Shown: positions 45,730 through 55,401 of the stretch, in pieces | How the letters are laid out: every line of letters begins with the position of its first letter | Position numbering within the stretch: position 1 is the stretch's first letter | Source: CAYSWH01 sp964434775 | GTDB lineage: Bacteria > Patescibacteriota > JACMRA01 | Direction: 5' to 3' | NCBI GenBank assembly: GCA_964434775.1 | Contig: CAYSWH010000002.1 | Span: 1 to 64,000 of the forward strand | Length of the DNA: 64,000 nt | Notes under the pieces: model-generated | What the model was told of the DNA's origin: nothing | The model's input: only the letters and a program-made list of their open reading frames with translations | Databases searched by the model: none | Translations under genes and position numbers: made by a program

Positions 45730-47160
45730 TTACTTACTATTGTTTTCTGTTTCCAGCCATTTAAAACCTAATCCCAGCAAAATGAAAATAGGCATAATAT
45801 AGATTGGAGAAAAGGTGAGCCATTGAATACAGTAAGCCAGCAAGGAAATGCTTAGGGTCAGTCCGATTAAGTGGCTTGCACAATTGTTTAAACTTTTTAG
45901 CTTAACTAAAGATCTCATAAAGAAATAAAATAGGGTTAGTAAAAAAACAAATAAGGATAGGATTCCTTGTTCCAGCCAAATTTCCAAGTATGTATTATTG
46001 ACTACAAAGTATGAATCAGGATTATTTTGCAGATCTCTAAGCATGAAATTGCTCAGATTGCCATATTGTCCGTATCCGGCACCGGTAATTATAAAACCGG
46101 GAAGAAGAAACCAGAAAGCTTCTACGAATCTTGATCTCTGGGAAGCAGAAGAAGATCTGTTTTGAATCGTTTCTATAAAGTTTTGAATTGTTTCAGTAAT
46201 AAAAAAACGAATTTTTTCCGAGTAAAAAAACAAGTATGCTACTACCGGAGTTAAAATTACTGAAAACCAAATTCCGATTTTCAATAAAGGGAGGTAATCA
46301 AACCTTTTTCGCGTTAATAGAGTCCCGAAAATTAGGGCTACAGCCAGAGATAAGTATGCTCCTTTAGAAATATTTACGGTAAAAATGAAAAGATGAAAAC
46401 CCAAGACTATCAGATTGAGGTAGAAATTATTGACAAAAAAATGAATTTTTACAGGTAGGAAATTTCGTATTATTTCAAAAAAATGATCGGGAAACCGGAA
46501 AATATATTCCTTTGAGGCTAACCCGAAAAATAAGGCAATAATAGAAACAAACAACATTCCAGAGTAAAACAGCGGTTCTAAGGCAGTAGCATGAGGTCTG
46601 GCTAAACCGAAGACTATGCCGGTATATTGAATTCTTAATCCTGTAAGACTAGCGGAAAGACCGATTAAATCTCCTAGCAACTGGTATAGGGCAAATAAAT
46701 TGGTAAATGTTAATACTATTGCTAAGTTTCGTAGATGGTATTTCAGATTATCCGCAAAGTTGGCAACTAGAATTGAAGCCAGAAAAGTAATCAGAACAGC
46801 TGTAAAAGTTAGCAAAGCCCTTTTTGGATCTTGGATAAAAGGAAAAGAGGTTAGGGACGTAACCAAAAAAAACAGTAGAAACCAAGACAATCTATTTATT
46901 TTTAAAGAAAATAGTTTTTTATCTTTTTTAATCAATAGGATAATTAGAATCCAGACTGCGACAAAAGTTAGAATATAGCCAACTTTCACTGTAGCTCCTG
47001 CAATATCAATTGAAGGAATTAGTTCAAACGGCAGAGAAACTACTATCAGTGAAACAATAATCCTTAGCCAAGAAGTGTTAACTAAAGGCCAAAATATCTT
47101 GCTTATTGCCAAGAACATCAGTATTAGGCTTGGAACGAATAGTATATAATCATTAATCAT
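45730..47160 (-). CDS. O-antigen ligase/polymerase-like membrane protein
   Basis: The 476-residue protein has about a dozen hydrophobic helices and the Wzy_C-type region in the second half: NISKGAYLSLAVAL, SASQRSRFVEAFW, a periplasmic loop with GAGYGQYGNLSNF, and VVNNTYLEIWLEQGILSL. These resemble O-antigen ligase and polysaccharide polymerase proteins, which transfer or polymerise surface glycans. No glycosyltransferase genes lie next to it. A TATCAA six bases before the ATG could be a -10 box, but no -35 is clear. Confidence 0.75.
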   Translation of the reverse strand: MINDYILFVPSLILMFLAISKIFWPLVNTSWLRIIVSLIVVSLPFELIPSIDIAGATVKVGYILTFVAVWILIILLIKKDKKLFSLKINRLSWFLLFFLVTSLTSFPFIQDPKRALLTFTAVLITFLASILVANFADNLKYHLRNLAIVLTFTNLFALYQLLGDLIGLSASLTGLRIQYTGIVFGLARPHATALEPLFYSGMLFVSIIALFFGLASKEYIFRFPDHFFEIIRNFLPVKIHFFVNNFYLNLIVLGFHLFIFTVNISKGAYLSLAVALIFGTLLTRKRFDYLPLLKIGIWFSVILTPVVAYLFFYSEKIRFFITETIQNFIETIQNRSSSASQRSRFVEAFWFLLPGFIITGAGYGQYGNLSNFMLRDLQNNPDSYFVVNNTYLEIWLEQGILSLFVFLLTLFYFFMRSLVKLKSLNNCASHLIGLTLSISLLAYCIQWLTFSPIYIMPIFILLGLGFKWLETENNSK

Positions 47161-47298
47161 TAACTATTGATAAGTTTACGTAAGATAACTAAACAGAAAA
47201 ATATTACAAAAAATTGAAGAAGTAAAGCTATTTTTTTGCTTGACAGCAGCTCAAAAAAAGTAGTTAATAATAATATTTGTTTGATTTCGATCCATTTT

Positions 47299-48687
47299 AT
47301 GGACAAAGTTCTCTATATAGGCAGGTTTCAGCCTTTTCATTTAGGTCACTTGGATGCTGTTAATCAAATATTCCAAGATGGTGCTAAAGAATTAATTATT
47401 GGTATCGGCAGCTCTCAGGAAGAGCTTACCACCAAAAACCCTTTTTCATATTATGAACGGCGGGAGATGCTTGAGAAAGTTATTGTCGAAAGATTCAAAG
47501 ATAAAAAAATTGAAATTTACCCCATACCGGATTTTAGCAACTCACAAAAATGGGTCAAACACATTTTGCATGAACTTCCGGATTTTCAAATCCTCTATTC
47601 AGGTAATCCCTACACTGAGATCTGCTTTAAAGACACTGACAAAGATTTTAGAGAATTAAATATTAGAATTAACATCAAGGCCACCAACATTCGACAGGCT
47701 ATCCTCAATAACAGCAACTGGCAAGAGTACCTGCCGAAAGAAGTTAGTCAATACTTAAAAGAAAAAGATGCCGCTAAGAGAATTGAGGAAGTCTACAGAA
47801 TTGAAGATAATATTAGTGCTCAGGTAAACAAAGCTTCAAAAAAAATAAAGAAAGTAGTCATTATTGAAAAAACAACTCGTTACTCATTTTTGGAGAGAGT
47901 AAATTATTTAGACAAATTGGAAGAAGAAACGAAGAACGGATTAGAGTTAAGTCACAAAAATCATATCAAAGTAAAAAAATACCTTTCTCTGCAATTGGAA
48001 GAGGCCGGGATTGATTATACTTTTCTCAACGATGATTATGTAAATGATTTTAGGTGTGAAGATTATGATGCTATTATCTCTCTAGGAGGGGACGGTACTT
48101 TTTTACAAGCAGCAAAAAATATAACTAATCAATATATTCTTGGCATTAACTCAGAGCCTGCTTTCAGCGAAGGAATGTTGACTAAGTACGATACAAATGA
48201 GTTGGCTGATATAGTGGAAAAAATGGCAAAAGGTACATATGAATTTACAAATTGGAATCGTTTATCCATAGCTATTAATGGGGTCAGATTACCCTATTTA
48301 GCTCTAAATGAAGTCTTAGTTGCCAAGCCGATGATTTATGAAACATCAAAGTTGGTAATCAAAATAAAAGATAAGAAAACATATGCTATCGGAAACGGGA
48401 TAATCGTCTCCACCAAAGTAGGTAGTACAGCTTTTTACAAAAGTGCCGGCGGAGTATCTTTTGATACAGGCAATTACGGATATGTGATGCTTTTACCCAT
48501 GAAGATTAAGGGCAAATTAGAAACCTCTAAAGTATTGAATGGTGAGGAGGTTGTTAAAGTTATTCCTAAAAGAGTAGGTCATATAATAATTTTTGACGGA
48601 GATGAGGACAGAATGATTAGGTTGAATCAGGAAGATGAAGTGGAGGTCTTTCAAAACTCGGTAAATTCTTTGAGAGTGATAATATAA
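47299..48687 (+). CDS. Bifunctional NMN adenylyltransferase (NadM-type)-NAD kinase
   Basis: The 463-residue protein joins two NAD enzymes. Residues 1-167 are an archaeal-type NadM: GRFQPFHLGH (8-17) with the HxGH motif, and TNIRQAI (129-135), the ISTxxR-like motif. Residues about 183-463 are an NAD kinase: ISLGGDGTFLQA (260-271), LNEVLVAK and a GSTAFYKSAGG region. The chain could turn NMN into NAD and NAD into NADP. A TTG frame from 47236 overlaps a TTGACA box (47240) and is rejected. nadE starts 10 bases downstream, completing an NAD cluster. Confidence 0.88.
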   Translation: MDKVLYIGRFQPFHLGHLDAVNQIFQDGAKELIIGIGSSQEELTTKNPFSYYERREMLEKVIVERFKDKKIEIYPIPDFSNSQKWVKHILHELPDFQILYSGNPYTEICFKDTDKDFRELNIRINIKATNIRQAILNNSNWQEYLPKEVSQYLKEKDAAKRIEEVYRIEDNISAQVNKASKKIKKVVIIEKTTRYSFLERVNYLDKLEEETKNGLELSHKNHIKVKKYLSLQLEEAGIDYTFLNDDYVNDFRCEDYDAIISLGGDGTFLQAAKNITNQYILGINSEPAFSEGMLTKYDTNELADIVEKMAKGTYEFTNWNRLSIAINGVRLPYLALNEVLVAKPMIYETSKLVIKIKDKKTYAIGNGIIVSTKVGSTAFYKSAGGVSFDTGNYGYVMLLPMKIKGKLETSKVLNGEEVVKVIPKRVGHIIIFDGDEDRMIRLNQEDEVEVFQNSVNSLRVII

Positions 48688-48697
48688 TTCTTTTCAA

Positions 48698-50356
48698 ATG
48701 CTTCCTAAGATCAGACTAGTCCAAAAGAAATTTTTTCCGGAAAATCTGGAATACAACTTTCAAGTAATTCTTGAGGAAATTAGTTCCGGAATTTCTGATA
48801 GAGTTGATATTTTAGTTTTTCCGGAACTTAGTCTAACGGGATACCTTTGTCATGATGCTTTTTTACAGGACGAATTTATTGAAAAAAGTCAAAACTATTT
48901 AAATAAAATCATACCCAAAACCAAGGGGATAACAGTCATTTTGGGTTATGTTTCTTTAGATAAGACTAAAATTGCCGAGAACGGTCACTTTGTAAGATAC
49001 AACTCGGCGGCAGTTATTCGTAATCAAAAAATTGAAATAGTTAGCAAGAAGGTTCTACTGCCTGAGTACGATATTTTTAGTGAGAAAAGGTACTTTTCAT
49101 CAGGAGATAAAGCCATGATGTTTTTATGGGACGGGGTAAAAATCGGTTTAACTATTTGCGAAGATCTTTGGGATAGTAATTACCAGAAAAAGCCTATCTA
49201 CGAGTTGTTTGAGGAGGGTGCTGACCTGATTGTGAATATTTCCAGCTCGCCTTACACAATTGGCAAGGTAAAGGAAAGATTGCGTTTAGTAGAAAAGAAG
49301 GTTACCGGATATCACAAACCGGTAGTTTATTGTAATCAGGTAGGAGCTCAAGACGGTTATGACGGGCAGATTTTGTTTGATGGTCGCTCTTTTGTTTTAA
49401 GCGGCAAATCAGAATTACTTGCTATTGGGGATGGTTTTTCTGAAGAAGTTATTACTTTGGATTTAAGTAGTCCGTCTAAATCTTTTGGGGTAAAGGAATT
49501 TTTAATACAAGAAGAACAAAATTATTTAAACCATATCCGGAAAGCATTAATGTTGGGCATTAGTGAATATTTTAAGCAAAATAAATTTACGAAAATATTT
49601 ATTGGTCTGAGTGGTGGAATTGATTCTTCTCTAGTTGCTGTTTTGGCAGCACAGGCAGTGGGCAAAGAAAATGTAAAAGGGGTATTTATGCCCTCTGTTT
49701 TTTCATCCAAAGAAAGCAGGGAAGACAGTTTTAAGCTAGCCGAAAATCTTGGGATCGACTACGGTGAATTACCTATAAATTCGGTTTTCGATTCATTTCT
49801 AGAGATTTTGAATACGGAATTTCATCAAACCGGTCCTGATAACACTGAAGAAAACCTGCAAGCCAGAATCAGAGGTTCCTTGTTAATGAGTTTAGCCAAC
49901 AAGTTTAACGGACTGGTTTTGGCCACGGGCAATAAAACCGAGTTAGCTCTCGGGTATTGCACTTTATACGGTGATATGTGTGGAGGTTTGGCTCCCTTGG
50001 GAGATGTAAGTAAAGCCCTAGTTTATGAATTAGCTGAATTTATTAATCAAACTGTATCTAAAGAACTAATTCCAAGGCGGGTCATCGAAAAACCACCCAC
50101 TGCCGAATTAAGGAATAACCAAACTGACGAACAGGCTCTTGGTGCTTCTTACGAAATAATCAGTCCCTTGGTGGAAGATTTAATAAACTCTGAAACTGGA
50201 AATTCGGTAGTTCTAAAAAAATATCCTGTAGAATTGACGAAAAAAATTCAAGAATTAATAAGTCGAAATGAATTTAAACGAAGGCAAGCTCCGCCGGCTA
50301 TTAAAATAACCAAAAGAGCTTTTGGCGTAGGTCGTAGAATAAACATGGGCGGGTAA
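48698..50356 (+). CDS. nadE: Glutamine-dependent NAD+ synthetase
   Basis: The 552-residue enzyme amidates deamido-NAD using glutamine. The N-terminal nitrilase-type glutaminase has the Glu in FPELSLTGY, the Lys in KKVLLPEYDIF and the Cys in LTICEDLWD. The C-terminal synthetase has the PP-loop GLSGGIDSSL (near residue 303) and ATGNKTELALGY. It follows the NadM-NadK fusion closely, so the deamido product of NadM acting on NaMN could be amidated here; both routes are possible. Confidence 0.95.
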   Translation: MLPKIRLVQKKFFPENLEYNFQVILEEISSGISDRVDILVFPELSLTGYLCHDAFLQDEFIEKSQNYLNKIIPKTKGITVILGYVSLDKTKIAENGHFVRYNSAAVIRNQKIEIVSKKVLLPEYDIFSEKRYFSSGDKAMMFLWDGVKIGLTICEDLWDSNYQKKPIYELFEEGADLIVNISSSPYTIGKVKERLRLVEKKVTGYHKPVVYCNQVGAQDGYDGQILFDGRSFVLSGKSELLAIGDGFSEEVITLDLSSPSKSFGVKEFLIQEEQNYLNHIRKALMLGISEYFKQNKFTKIFIGLSGGIDSSLVAVLAAQAVGKENVKGVFMPSVFSSKESREDSFKLAENLGIDYGELPINSVFDSFLEILNTEFHQTGPDNTEENLQARIRGSLLMSLANKFNGLVLATGNKTELALGYCTLYGDMCGGLAPLGDVSKALVYELAEFINQTVSKELIPRRVIEKPPTAELRNNQTDEQALGASYEIISPLVEDLINSETGNSVVLKKYPVELTKKIQELISRNEFKRRQAPPAIKITKRAFGVGRRINMGG

Positions 50357-50365
50357 AATTAGATT

Positions 50366-51343
50366 TTAATTTTGACCTGTTTTTTCTAAAACTCTAAGGA
50401 GAGCACTTCGGCTGCGAGGGTTGTTTTGGATTTCTTCTTCAGAAGGAAGGATTGCCTTTTTGGTTAAGAACTTAAAATTGGAGATCTTGTTGCCGAATTC
50501 ATCAATTTCCACCGGTTTGGCAGTTTCTCGCATAAAGTGAGTCACTATCTTGTCTTCCAGGCTGTGAAAGCAAACGACAATTAAACGTCCTCCGACTTCC
50601 AGCTTATCACAACTAATTACCAAAAATCTCTCCAAGCTCTCAAACTCGTTATTTACCCAAATTCTCATAGCTTGCCAAAATCTACTTAAAATAGAATATC
50701 TCTTATTCATAAACTTCTGAGGAATAGCTCTTTCAACGGAATCTACAACTTCCTCTACAGTAACCTTAAAACTTTCTTGTTGCCAATTTTTAAGACTTCT
50801 ATACCTAACTCGAACATCTTGAAATAGGTTTTGGGCAATCCTCCCGCTGAATTGCTCACCACTATATTTATAAACAATCCTTTTAAGTTCGTCCACAGTC
50901 TTTACTCGACAGATTTTTTCCCAAGCCTTTTTTCCTTTGGTCTTGTCAAAACGTAGATCAAATTCATCTTTAGGTTTAAGATAGCTAAAACCTCTGTGGC
51001 TGTTTTCCAACTGATTGGAAGAAAATCCTAGATCAGCGATAATAGCTCGAAAACTGTTGTCGGGAAAAGTACTTACAAGGTTAGAAAAATTATCTTGAAC
51101 GAGAGTTAACTGCTGTTTCACGATTTTATTACTAAATTGTCTTTCTGCCAACTCTATTGCTTCAGGATCAAGATCACAGGCTACCACTTGATAACCTTTC
51201 TGAAGTAATCTCTTGGTATAGCCTCCACCTCCCAGAGTTCCGTCAAAAACTGTTAGTTTAGAAGTATTCGACAAGTCAGCATCGTCCACAAAATCCAAAA
51301 CTTTATTAACTAAAACCGGAATATGTTGATTATCTACTTTCAT
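50366..51343 (-). CDS. rsmH: 16S rRNA m4C1402 methyltransferase
   Basis: RsmH methylates N4 of C1402 in 16S rRNA. The 325-residue protein has HIPVLVNKVLDF at the start, the SAM-binding DGTLGGGGYTK, ADLGFSSNQL, GFSYLKPKDEFDLRFD in two parts and SLEDKIVTHFM with SRSALLRV at the end. It is the first gene after tRNA-Arg; its ATG begins two bases after the U-tract of the tRNA terminator, so it may be translated from read-through or processed RNA. Confidence 0.95.
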   Translation of the reverse strand: MKVDNQHIPVLVNKVLDFVDDADLSNTSKLTVFDGTLGGGGYTKRLLQKGYQVVACDLDPEAIELAERQFSNKIVKQQLTLVQDNFSNLVSTFPDNSFRAIIADLGFSSNQLENSHRGFSYLKPKDEFDLRFDKTKGKKAWEKICRVKTVDELKRIVYKYSGEQFSGRIAQNLFQDVRVRYRSLKNWQQESFKVTVEEVVDSVERAIPQKFMNKRYSILSRFWQAMRIWVNNEFESLERFLVISCDKLEVGGRLIVVCFHSLEDKIVTHFMRETAKPVEIDEFGNKISNFKFLTKKAILPSEEEIQNNPRSRSALLRVLEKTGQN

Positions 51344-51345
51344 AA

Positions 51346-51368
51346 TAAAAAAACCACTTGGGAGTGGT
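51346..51368 (-). terminator. Intrinsic terminator between tRNA-Arg and rsmH
   Basis: On the minus strand ACCACT (51368-51363), a four-base loop CCCA, AGTGGT (51358-51353) and seven T (51352-51346). Confidence 0.8.
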
Positions 51369-51382
51369 AAAATGACTTTAAG

Positions 51383-51459
51383 TGGTGCAACCGACTGGAT
51401 TCGAACCAGTGGCCCACAGCTTAGAAGGCTGTTGCTCTATCCAGCTGAGCTACGGTTGC
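51383..51459 (-). tRNA. tRNA-Arg (anticodon TCT)
   Basis: The acceptor stem is GCAACCG/CGGTTGC. The anticodon arm ACAGC-CTTCTAA-GCTGT presents TCT, which reads AGA and AGG. The T arm is CTGG-TTCGAAT-CCAG, and CCA is encoded at the 3' end. Confidence 0.95.
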
Positions 51460-51589
51460 ATTTCGTTTTGAGATTTAATAATAAGGCCAACTGACCTTTT
51501 TTGTCAAATGTATATTTTTTCGAGATAGATGATAAATGTACTCTTTTTTAGCTAGCAATAAATATCTGCAAATCGGTAATTAATTTAGG

Positions 51590-51652
51590 GTTTAGACTAG
51601 ATAATAATTATTAATTTATCTAGTTTTAATGTGGTTTAGCTATACTTATAGT
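51590..51652 (-). repeat. Fragment of the dispersed repeat with hairpin
   Basis: TCTAGTTTTAATGTGGTTTAGCTATA (split: TCTAGTTTTAATG, TGGTTTAGCTATA) is the left end of the repeat read on the minus strand. Next to it CTAGATAA...TTATCTAG forms an eight-base stem (about 51597-51623). The rest of the gap 51460-51819 shows no gene. Confidence 0.55.
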
Positions 51653-51819
51653 CTTCTTGTTCAAGATTTTCTGTAAAAGGTTCAGTAATCGGATAACCAA
51701 ATCTTTGCAAACCTCCGCTACTTTCTTTTGCTAAGAACTACTCTGAGGAGGAATATGAATGAGCTTAAATTAAAGTTTATGTCTATTTATCTTAGAACAC
51801 TGAGATAATTGAAAAAAGT

Positions 51820-52707
51820 TTACATCTCTTTCAAAGCCTTAATTCTCTTTTCTATTGGAGGGTGGGTGCTAAATAACCCGGCCACGTTCTCGCTCCAACT
51901 TTTTTTTGGAGGTGAAATGTAGAAGTGGCTCATGGCAGTGGAATAGTGCCTACTGGGAACAGGGTTTTGATAGAGTTTTTGTAAAGCATTAATCAGCCCT
52001 TCCGGGTAACGGGTAAAAACTACGGCAGTAGCATCTGCCAGGTATTCTCTCGATCTTGACACAGACATTTGAATTAACATTGCAATTATCGGAGAAAGAA
52101 GGATTATTAGAATGTACAAAAAAACCAAAATCGGACTGCGAGGTGAAGAATTATTGTCTTTTCCTCCCCAGCCGAAAAAAGTAAGTCTAATCCCGATATC
52201 TGCTACAATACTAATTACACTGGCCAGAACCATGGTAACAGTCATAACCAATATATCTCTATTTTTAATGTGAGCCAATTCATGAGCGATAACTCCTTCC
52301 AATTCATTTTCGTTGAGTAAGTTTAGCAATCCTTGATTTAAACAGATACTGGCCTTCTGAGGGTTCCGTCCACAGGCAAATGCGTTAGCCGAAGGGTCAG
52401 GGCTAATATATATTTTAGGTTTAGGAATATCAGCTACTTTGCACAGATTTTCTACCAAAAAATGAATCCTGGGAGCGTTCTTATCAGATACAATTTTCGC
52501 CCCGGCAATTCTTAGGGCTAGTTTATCACCCCAAAAATATCCCCCAATAGCCTGAAAAGAAGCTAAAGTTAAACCAAGAACAGGTAAAAAGGGTTGGTTA
52601 TAGTAAGCTCCGATTATCAAAAAAATAGCTGTAACCAGACCAACAAAAAAGAATATTAGCAGCCAAGTTTTGCGCTGATTAGCTGATTGAACGGAATAGG
52701 CAGACAT
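51820..52707 (-). CDS. htpX: Membrane zinc metalloprotease HtpX
   Basis: HtpX is an M48 protease of the inner membrane that degrades misfolded membrane proteins. The 295-residue protein has two N-terminal transmembrane helices, the zinc motif HELAH (142-146) within EGVIAHELAHIKNRD, two further hydrophobic helices, and the third ligand in SRSREYLADATAV. Length and order are typical. Confidence 0.95.
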   Translation of the reverse strand: MSAYSVQSANQRKTWLLIFFFVGLVTAIFLIIGAYYNQPFLPVLGLTLASFQAIGGYFWGDKLALRIAGAKIVSDKNAPRIHFLVENLCKVADIPKPKIYISPDPSANAFACGRNPQKASICLNQGLLNLLNENELEGVIAHELAHIKNRDILVMTVTMVLASVISIVADIGIRLTFFGWGGKDNNSSPRSPILVFLYILIILLSPIIAMLIQMSVSRSREYLADATAVVFTRYPEGLINALQKLYQNPVPSRHYSTAMSHFYISPPKKSWSENVAGLFSTHPPIEKRIKALKEM

Positions 52708-52795
52708 ATAATTATTTACTTATAACGCAAATACCTTAATTTGAAAAATTTCGGTTTTTACAATCTCCAAAAAATTGCTTTTTTCAAGTATTTTT

Positions 52796-53122
52796 TTATT
52801 TAGTAATTTTGTCTTTTTCTTCTCTAACAAGTGCAACAGCCTTTTTGATTGCGGAATGAACTGCTCTGGAGTAATGGTCAGTACTTTTTTCAATAATTTT
52901 GGAGTTTATTAAGGGAGCGGTTATTCTAATAACACAAGTAAATTGGTTGGTACTGCGACCTTCTTCCATGATAAATTCTACATCAATCTTGTTGATCTTG
53001 ACTTTCGTATCAAAGCATTTTTCAAGTTCCTTGGTGAATTCTTCTTCGTTAAAAGAAATATCATTTTTAAAGTCTTCAGGGTTACAATGCTTGTAAGTAT
53101 AGTGGATTTTATCTGCTGACAT
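52796..53122 (-). CDS. Ribosome hibernation-promoting factor-like protein (short HPF/RaiA)
   Basis: The 108-residue protein resembles the S30AE fold: KIHYTYKHCNPEDF at the start, a strand pair with FTCVIRITAP, and the helix YSRAVHSAIKKAVALVREEKDKI. Short HPF proteins bind the 30S decoding region and stop translation in starved cells. The match is by pattern only and several family positions differ, so confidence is moderate. Confidence 0.55.
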   Translation of the reverse strand: MSADKIHYTYKHCNPEDFKNDISFNEEEFTKELEKCFDTKVKINKIDVEFIMEEGRSTNQFTCVIRITAPLINSKIIEKSTDHYSRAVHSAIKKAVALVREEKDKITK

Positions 53123-53231
53123 ATAACTTTGCTTATAAATTTGTAGACAAGCTTTTACTAATTAGTAATTGCTTATGAATATTACTTAAGAATTATCTAA
53201 TTGAAAAACAAAAGCTTCTATTCTAAGATAA

Positions 53232-55190
53232 TTAAATAATTAATTCTCTTTTCGTCAAAATATACCATTTGGGAAGATTTCTGTATATCTCATGAACGAA
53301 AGTAGTCACTTCAGGTAAAGTTTGTTCAAAATTTTTAATTCTCAAAGAATAATTTATTTCCCTCTTAGCTCTAAATAGGTTAATTGAAACAAATTCATTT
53401 TTGAAGAATTCAGACAATTGCTCCCTTGCCTCAACGTTTTGCAACTGGGAGAAAGAGTAAGTTTTGAGATTGTCTTCAAAATTATACTGACTGACTCTGT
53501 TGTTCAGAGTAATGTTACTCAAATTGCTGGCATTGTTCCCATAAAGGTTGTAGGGATCTCTCGAGGCTAAAGTAATTGGTAAAAATGCGGCATGGTAATT
53601 TCTGGTTTCCAGTCTTTCCAAGACCTCATTATTCTCTTTTATCACTGTAATCGGCAATCCGATGTCTCTAAAATAAGCTTGTAATTGAGATAATAGGGGG
53701 TCTGATTCCGTCAGGCCGATCATTACAAGGCTTAAAGGTTTGCCGCCAAGCAGTATCTGTCTGAAATTGTTTTTTTCATCTACTTTCCAGGTATAATCCG
53801 TCTCTAAATTTTTTTCTGCATCTTGGCAGTCAGGAATAAAGTCGTCACCCAAGTGGATAGGAACAATTTTTTTACTAGGTGGAATTGGCTCTACATAGTT
53901 GCTGTATTCAACAAAATCGGGTCCGGGCTGGAAATTCATCAAACGACACATTACATACTTTCGTAAGTCACGGTTAATGAAATTTTTACCGGCTTGAATA
54001 TTCAAATAAAGGTTATAGTATGTGTTGGTAGGGATAATTTTTTGTTCAAGCGTTAGTGATTCTTTTACCGAGTCAGGAGTAAAATTCATGTTTGTGCCAA
54101 GGAATCTGGTGAAGAAATCAATCTCTCCTTGTTTGGCTGCTTTTTCTATGCTGGTTTCATCCCTGTCCGATTCGTTGATGCTATCAAAGCTTTTGATTAT
54201 GTAATTATCTATTGTTACCTCTTGGCCATAGTTGTTTACCGAATTTTTATTTAGAATCACTTTATTGAAAGTACCTTCTTCTCCGTTTTTTGCAGGGTTT
54301 CTAAGGTTCTTGTTTTTGGTATTCTCCGGGTCTGTCACTTCATCTTCCAAAACAAAATAGCCTGAAGTAACTGTAGGGTTGACTGATCTGGGATCTTTGG
54401 CTAGATCTAAGTTTTTGAGATCTTGGTAATAATCAAAAGAAATAGGTGAAAAATTGGCACTGTATTTTAGTTGACTGTTAGAAACCTCGCTGATTAGATT
54501 GAATTCATGAGGAGAAATCACTTCAAAGGTAACATTACTGAATAAGTTATTAAAATCTTGGTTACCACCGTCTTCCTTCAGCCTGTCAAAGGAATACTTA
54601 ACATCCTTGGTAGATATTGGTTCCTTGTTTGACCAAAAGATGTCTTCACGCAATTTAAAATTAAGTTTTTTAAATCCTCCCGTATTTTGGTTGTCAAGAT
54701 CTAACCATGTAGGCTCTTCTTTTAGCAGTACCGGAACTATTTTTGGAGATTCGTAAGTGCTTAAGAAATCTGGATAGTCAACATGGTAGAGAGGGTGGTA
54801 CAGTAAGGCGTTAACTCTTTTTTCTCCTTCGCTTTGAGAATCCAGCACAGGGTTAAATACCTTCATGGAATTGGTTGATTCTTCACTTATTGCTTCCACC
54901 AAATACCCACCCTGTTCAGCTGTTTCTACGGTAGTGACCATGTAGGCTCCGTAAAATGTAAAAAGTAGAGAAACGATTAAGCTAAAAACACTAAAAGTCA
55001 GCAATACTTGTAAAGTTTTGTTTAAGTTGCTCACAGATGCAGCGACCAGTTCAAGATTTTTGAATTTTGACCATTTTATCGGCCAGGCGTTTTTTTTGAT
55101 TTCTTGAGACTCCTTTTTTAAAAAGGCAACATATAGTTTGAAACTTTCAAGGCTGTTTATTTTTAATTTCTTCTTTGCATTTTTGATCAT
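53232..55190 (-). CDS. Substrate-binding protein, family 5 (peptide/nickel type), membrane-anchored
   Basis: The 652-residue protein has a basic cytoplasmic N-terminus of about 58 residues, one transmembrane helix (about 62-84), and an extracellular SBP_bac_5 domain: NALLYHPLYHVD, FKLREDIFWSNKEPISTKDVKYS in two parts, and IDFFTRFLGTN. Such proteins capture peptides for ABC importers, but no permease or ATPase gene is near. The long cytoplasmic start is unusual, as most members are lipoproteins. A TATAAA lies six bases before the ATG, so the mRNA may be leaderless. Confidence 0.78.
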   Translation of the reverse strand: MIKNAKKKLKINSLESFKLYVAFLKKESQEIKKNAWPIKWSKFKNLELVAASVSNLNKTLQVLLTFSVFSLIVSLLFTFYGAYMVTTVETAEQGGYLVEAISEESTNSMKVFNPVLDSQSEGEKRVNALLYHPLYHVDYPDFLSTYESPKIVPVLLKEEPTWLDLDNQNTGGFKKLNFKLREDIFWSNKEPISTKDVKYSFDRLKEDGGNQDFNNLFSNVTFEVISPHEFNLISEVSNSQLKYSANFSPISFDYYQDLKNLDLAKDPRSVNPTVTSGYFVLEDEVTDPENTKNKNLRNPAKNGEEGTFNKVILNKNSVNNYGQEVTIDNYIIKSFDSINESDRDETSIEKAAKQGEIDFFTRFLGTNMNFTPDSVKESLTLEQKIIPTNTYYNLYLNIQAGKNFINRDLRKYVMCRLMNFQPGPDFVEYSNYVEPIPPSKKIVPIHLGDDFIPDCQDAEKNLETDYTWKVDEKNNFRQILLGGKPLSLVMIGLTESDPLLSQLQAYFRDIGLPITVIKENNEVLERLETRNYHAAFLPITLASRDPYNLYGNNASNLSNITLNNRVSQYNFEDNLKTYSFSQLQNVEAREQLSEFFKNEFVSINLFRAKREINYSLRIKNFEQTLPEVTTFVHEIYRNLPKWYILTKRELII

Positions 55191-55365
55191 AGCTGATTTA
55201 TACTAGTGTAAATCAAATTAAACTGCTTTTTTGAGATGTGTCAATCGTCCCTTAAAGCAGTATATTTCACCCATTTCAAAATTTTCGTAATCCAAATAAT
55301 GGAGTATTTTTAAAAGACTATTTCTACTACCAAAGTTGCTCCAAAGATTGACAAAAGTGTTTTTT

Positions 55366-55395
55366 TTGGCTCACTCTAAAGCAACTCGGTATCAT
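55366..55395 (+). promoter_or_regulatory. Promoter of the SulP transporter, leaderless type
   Basis: TTGGCT (55366-55371), 18 bases, TATCAT (55390-55395), six bases, ATG at 55402. Confidence 0.55.
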
Positions 55396-55401
55396 AAACT
55401 T

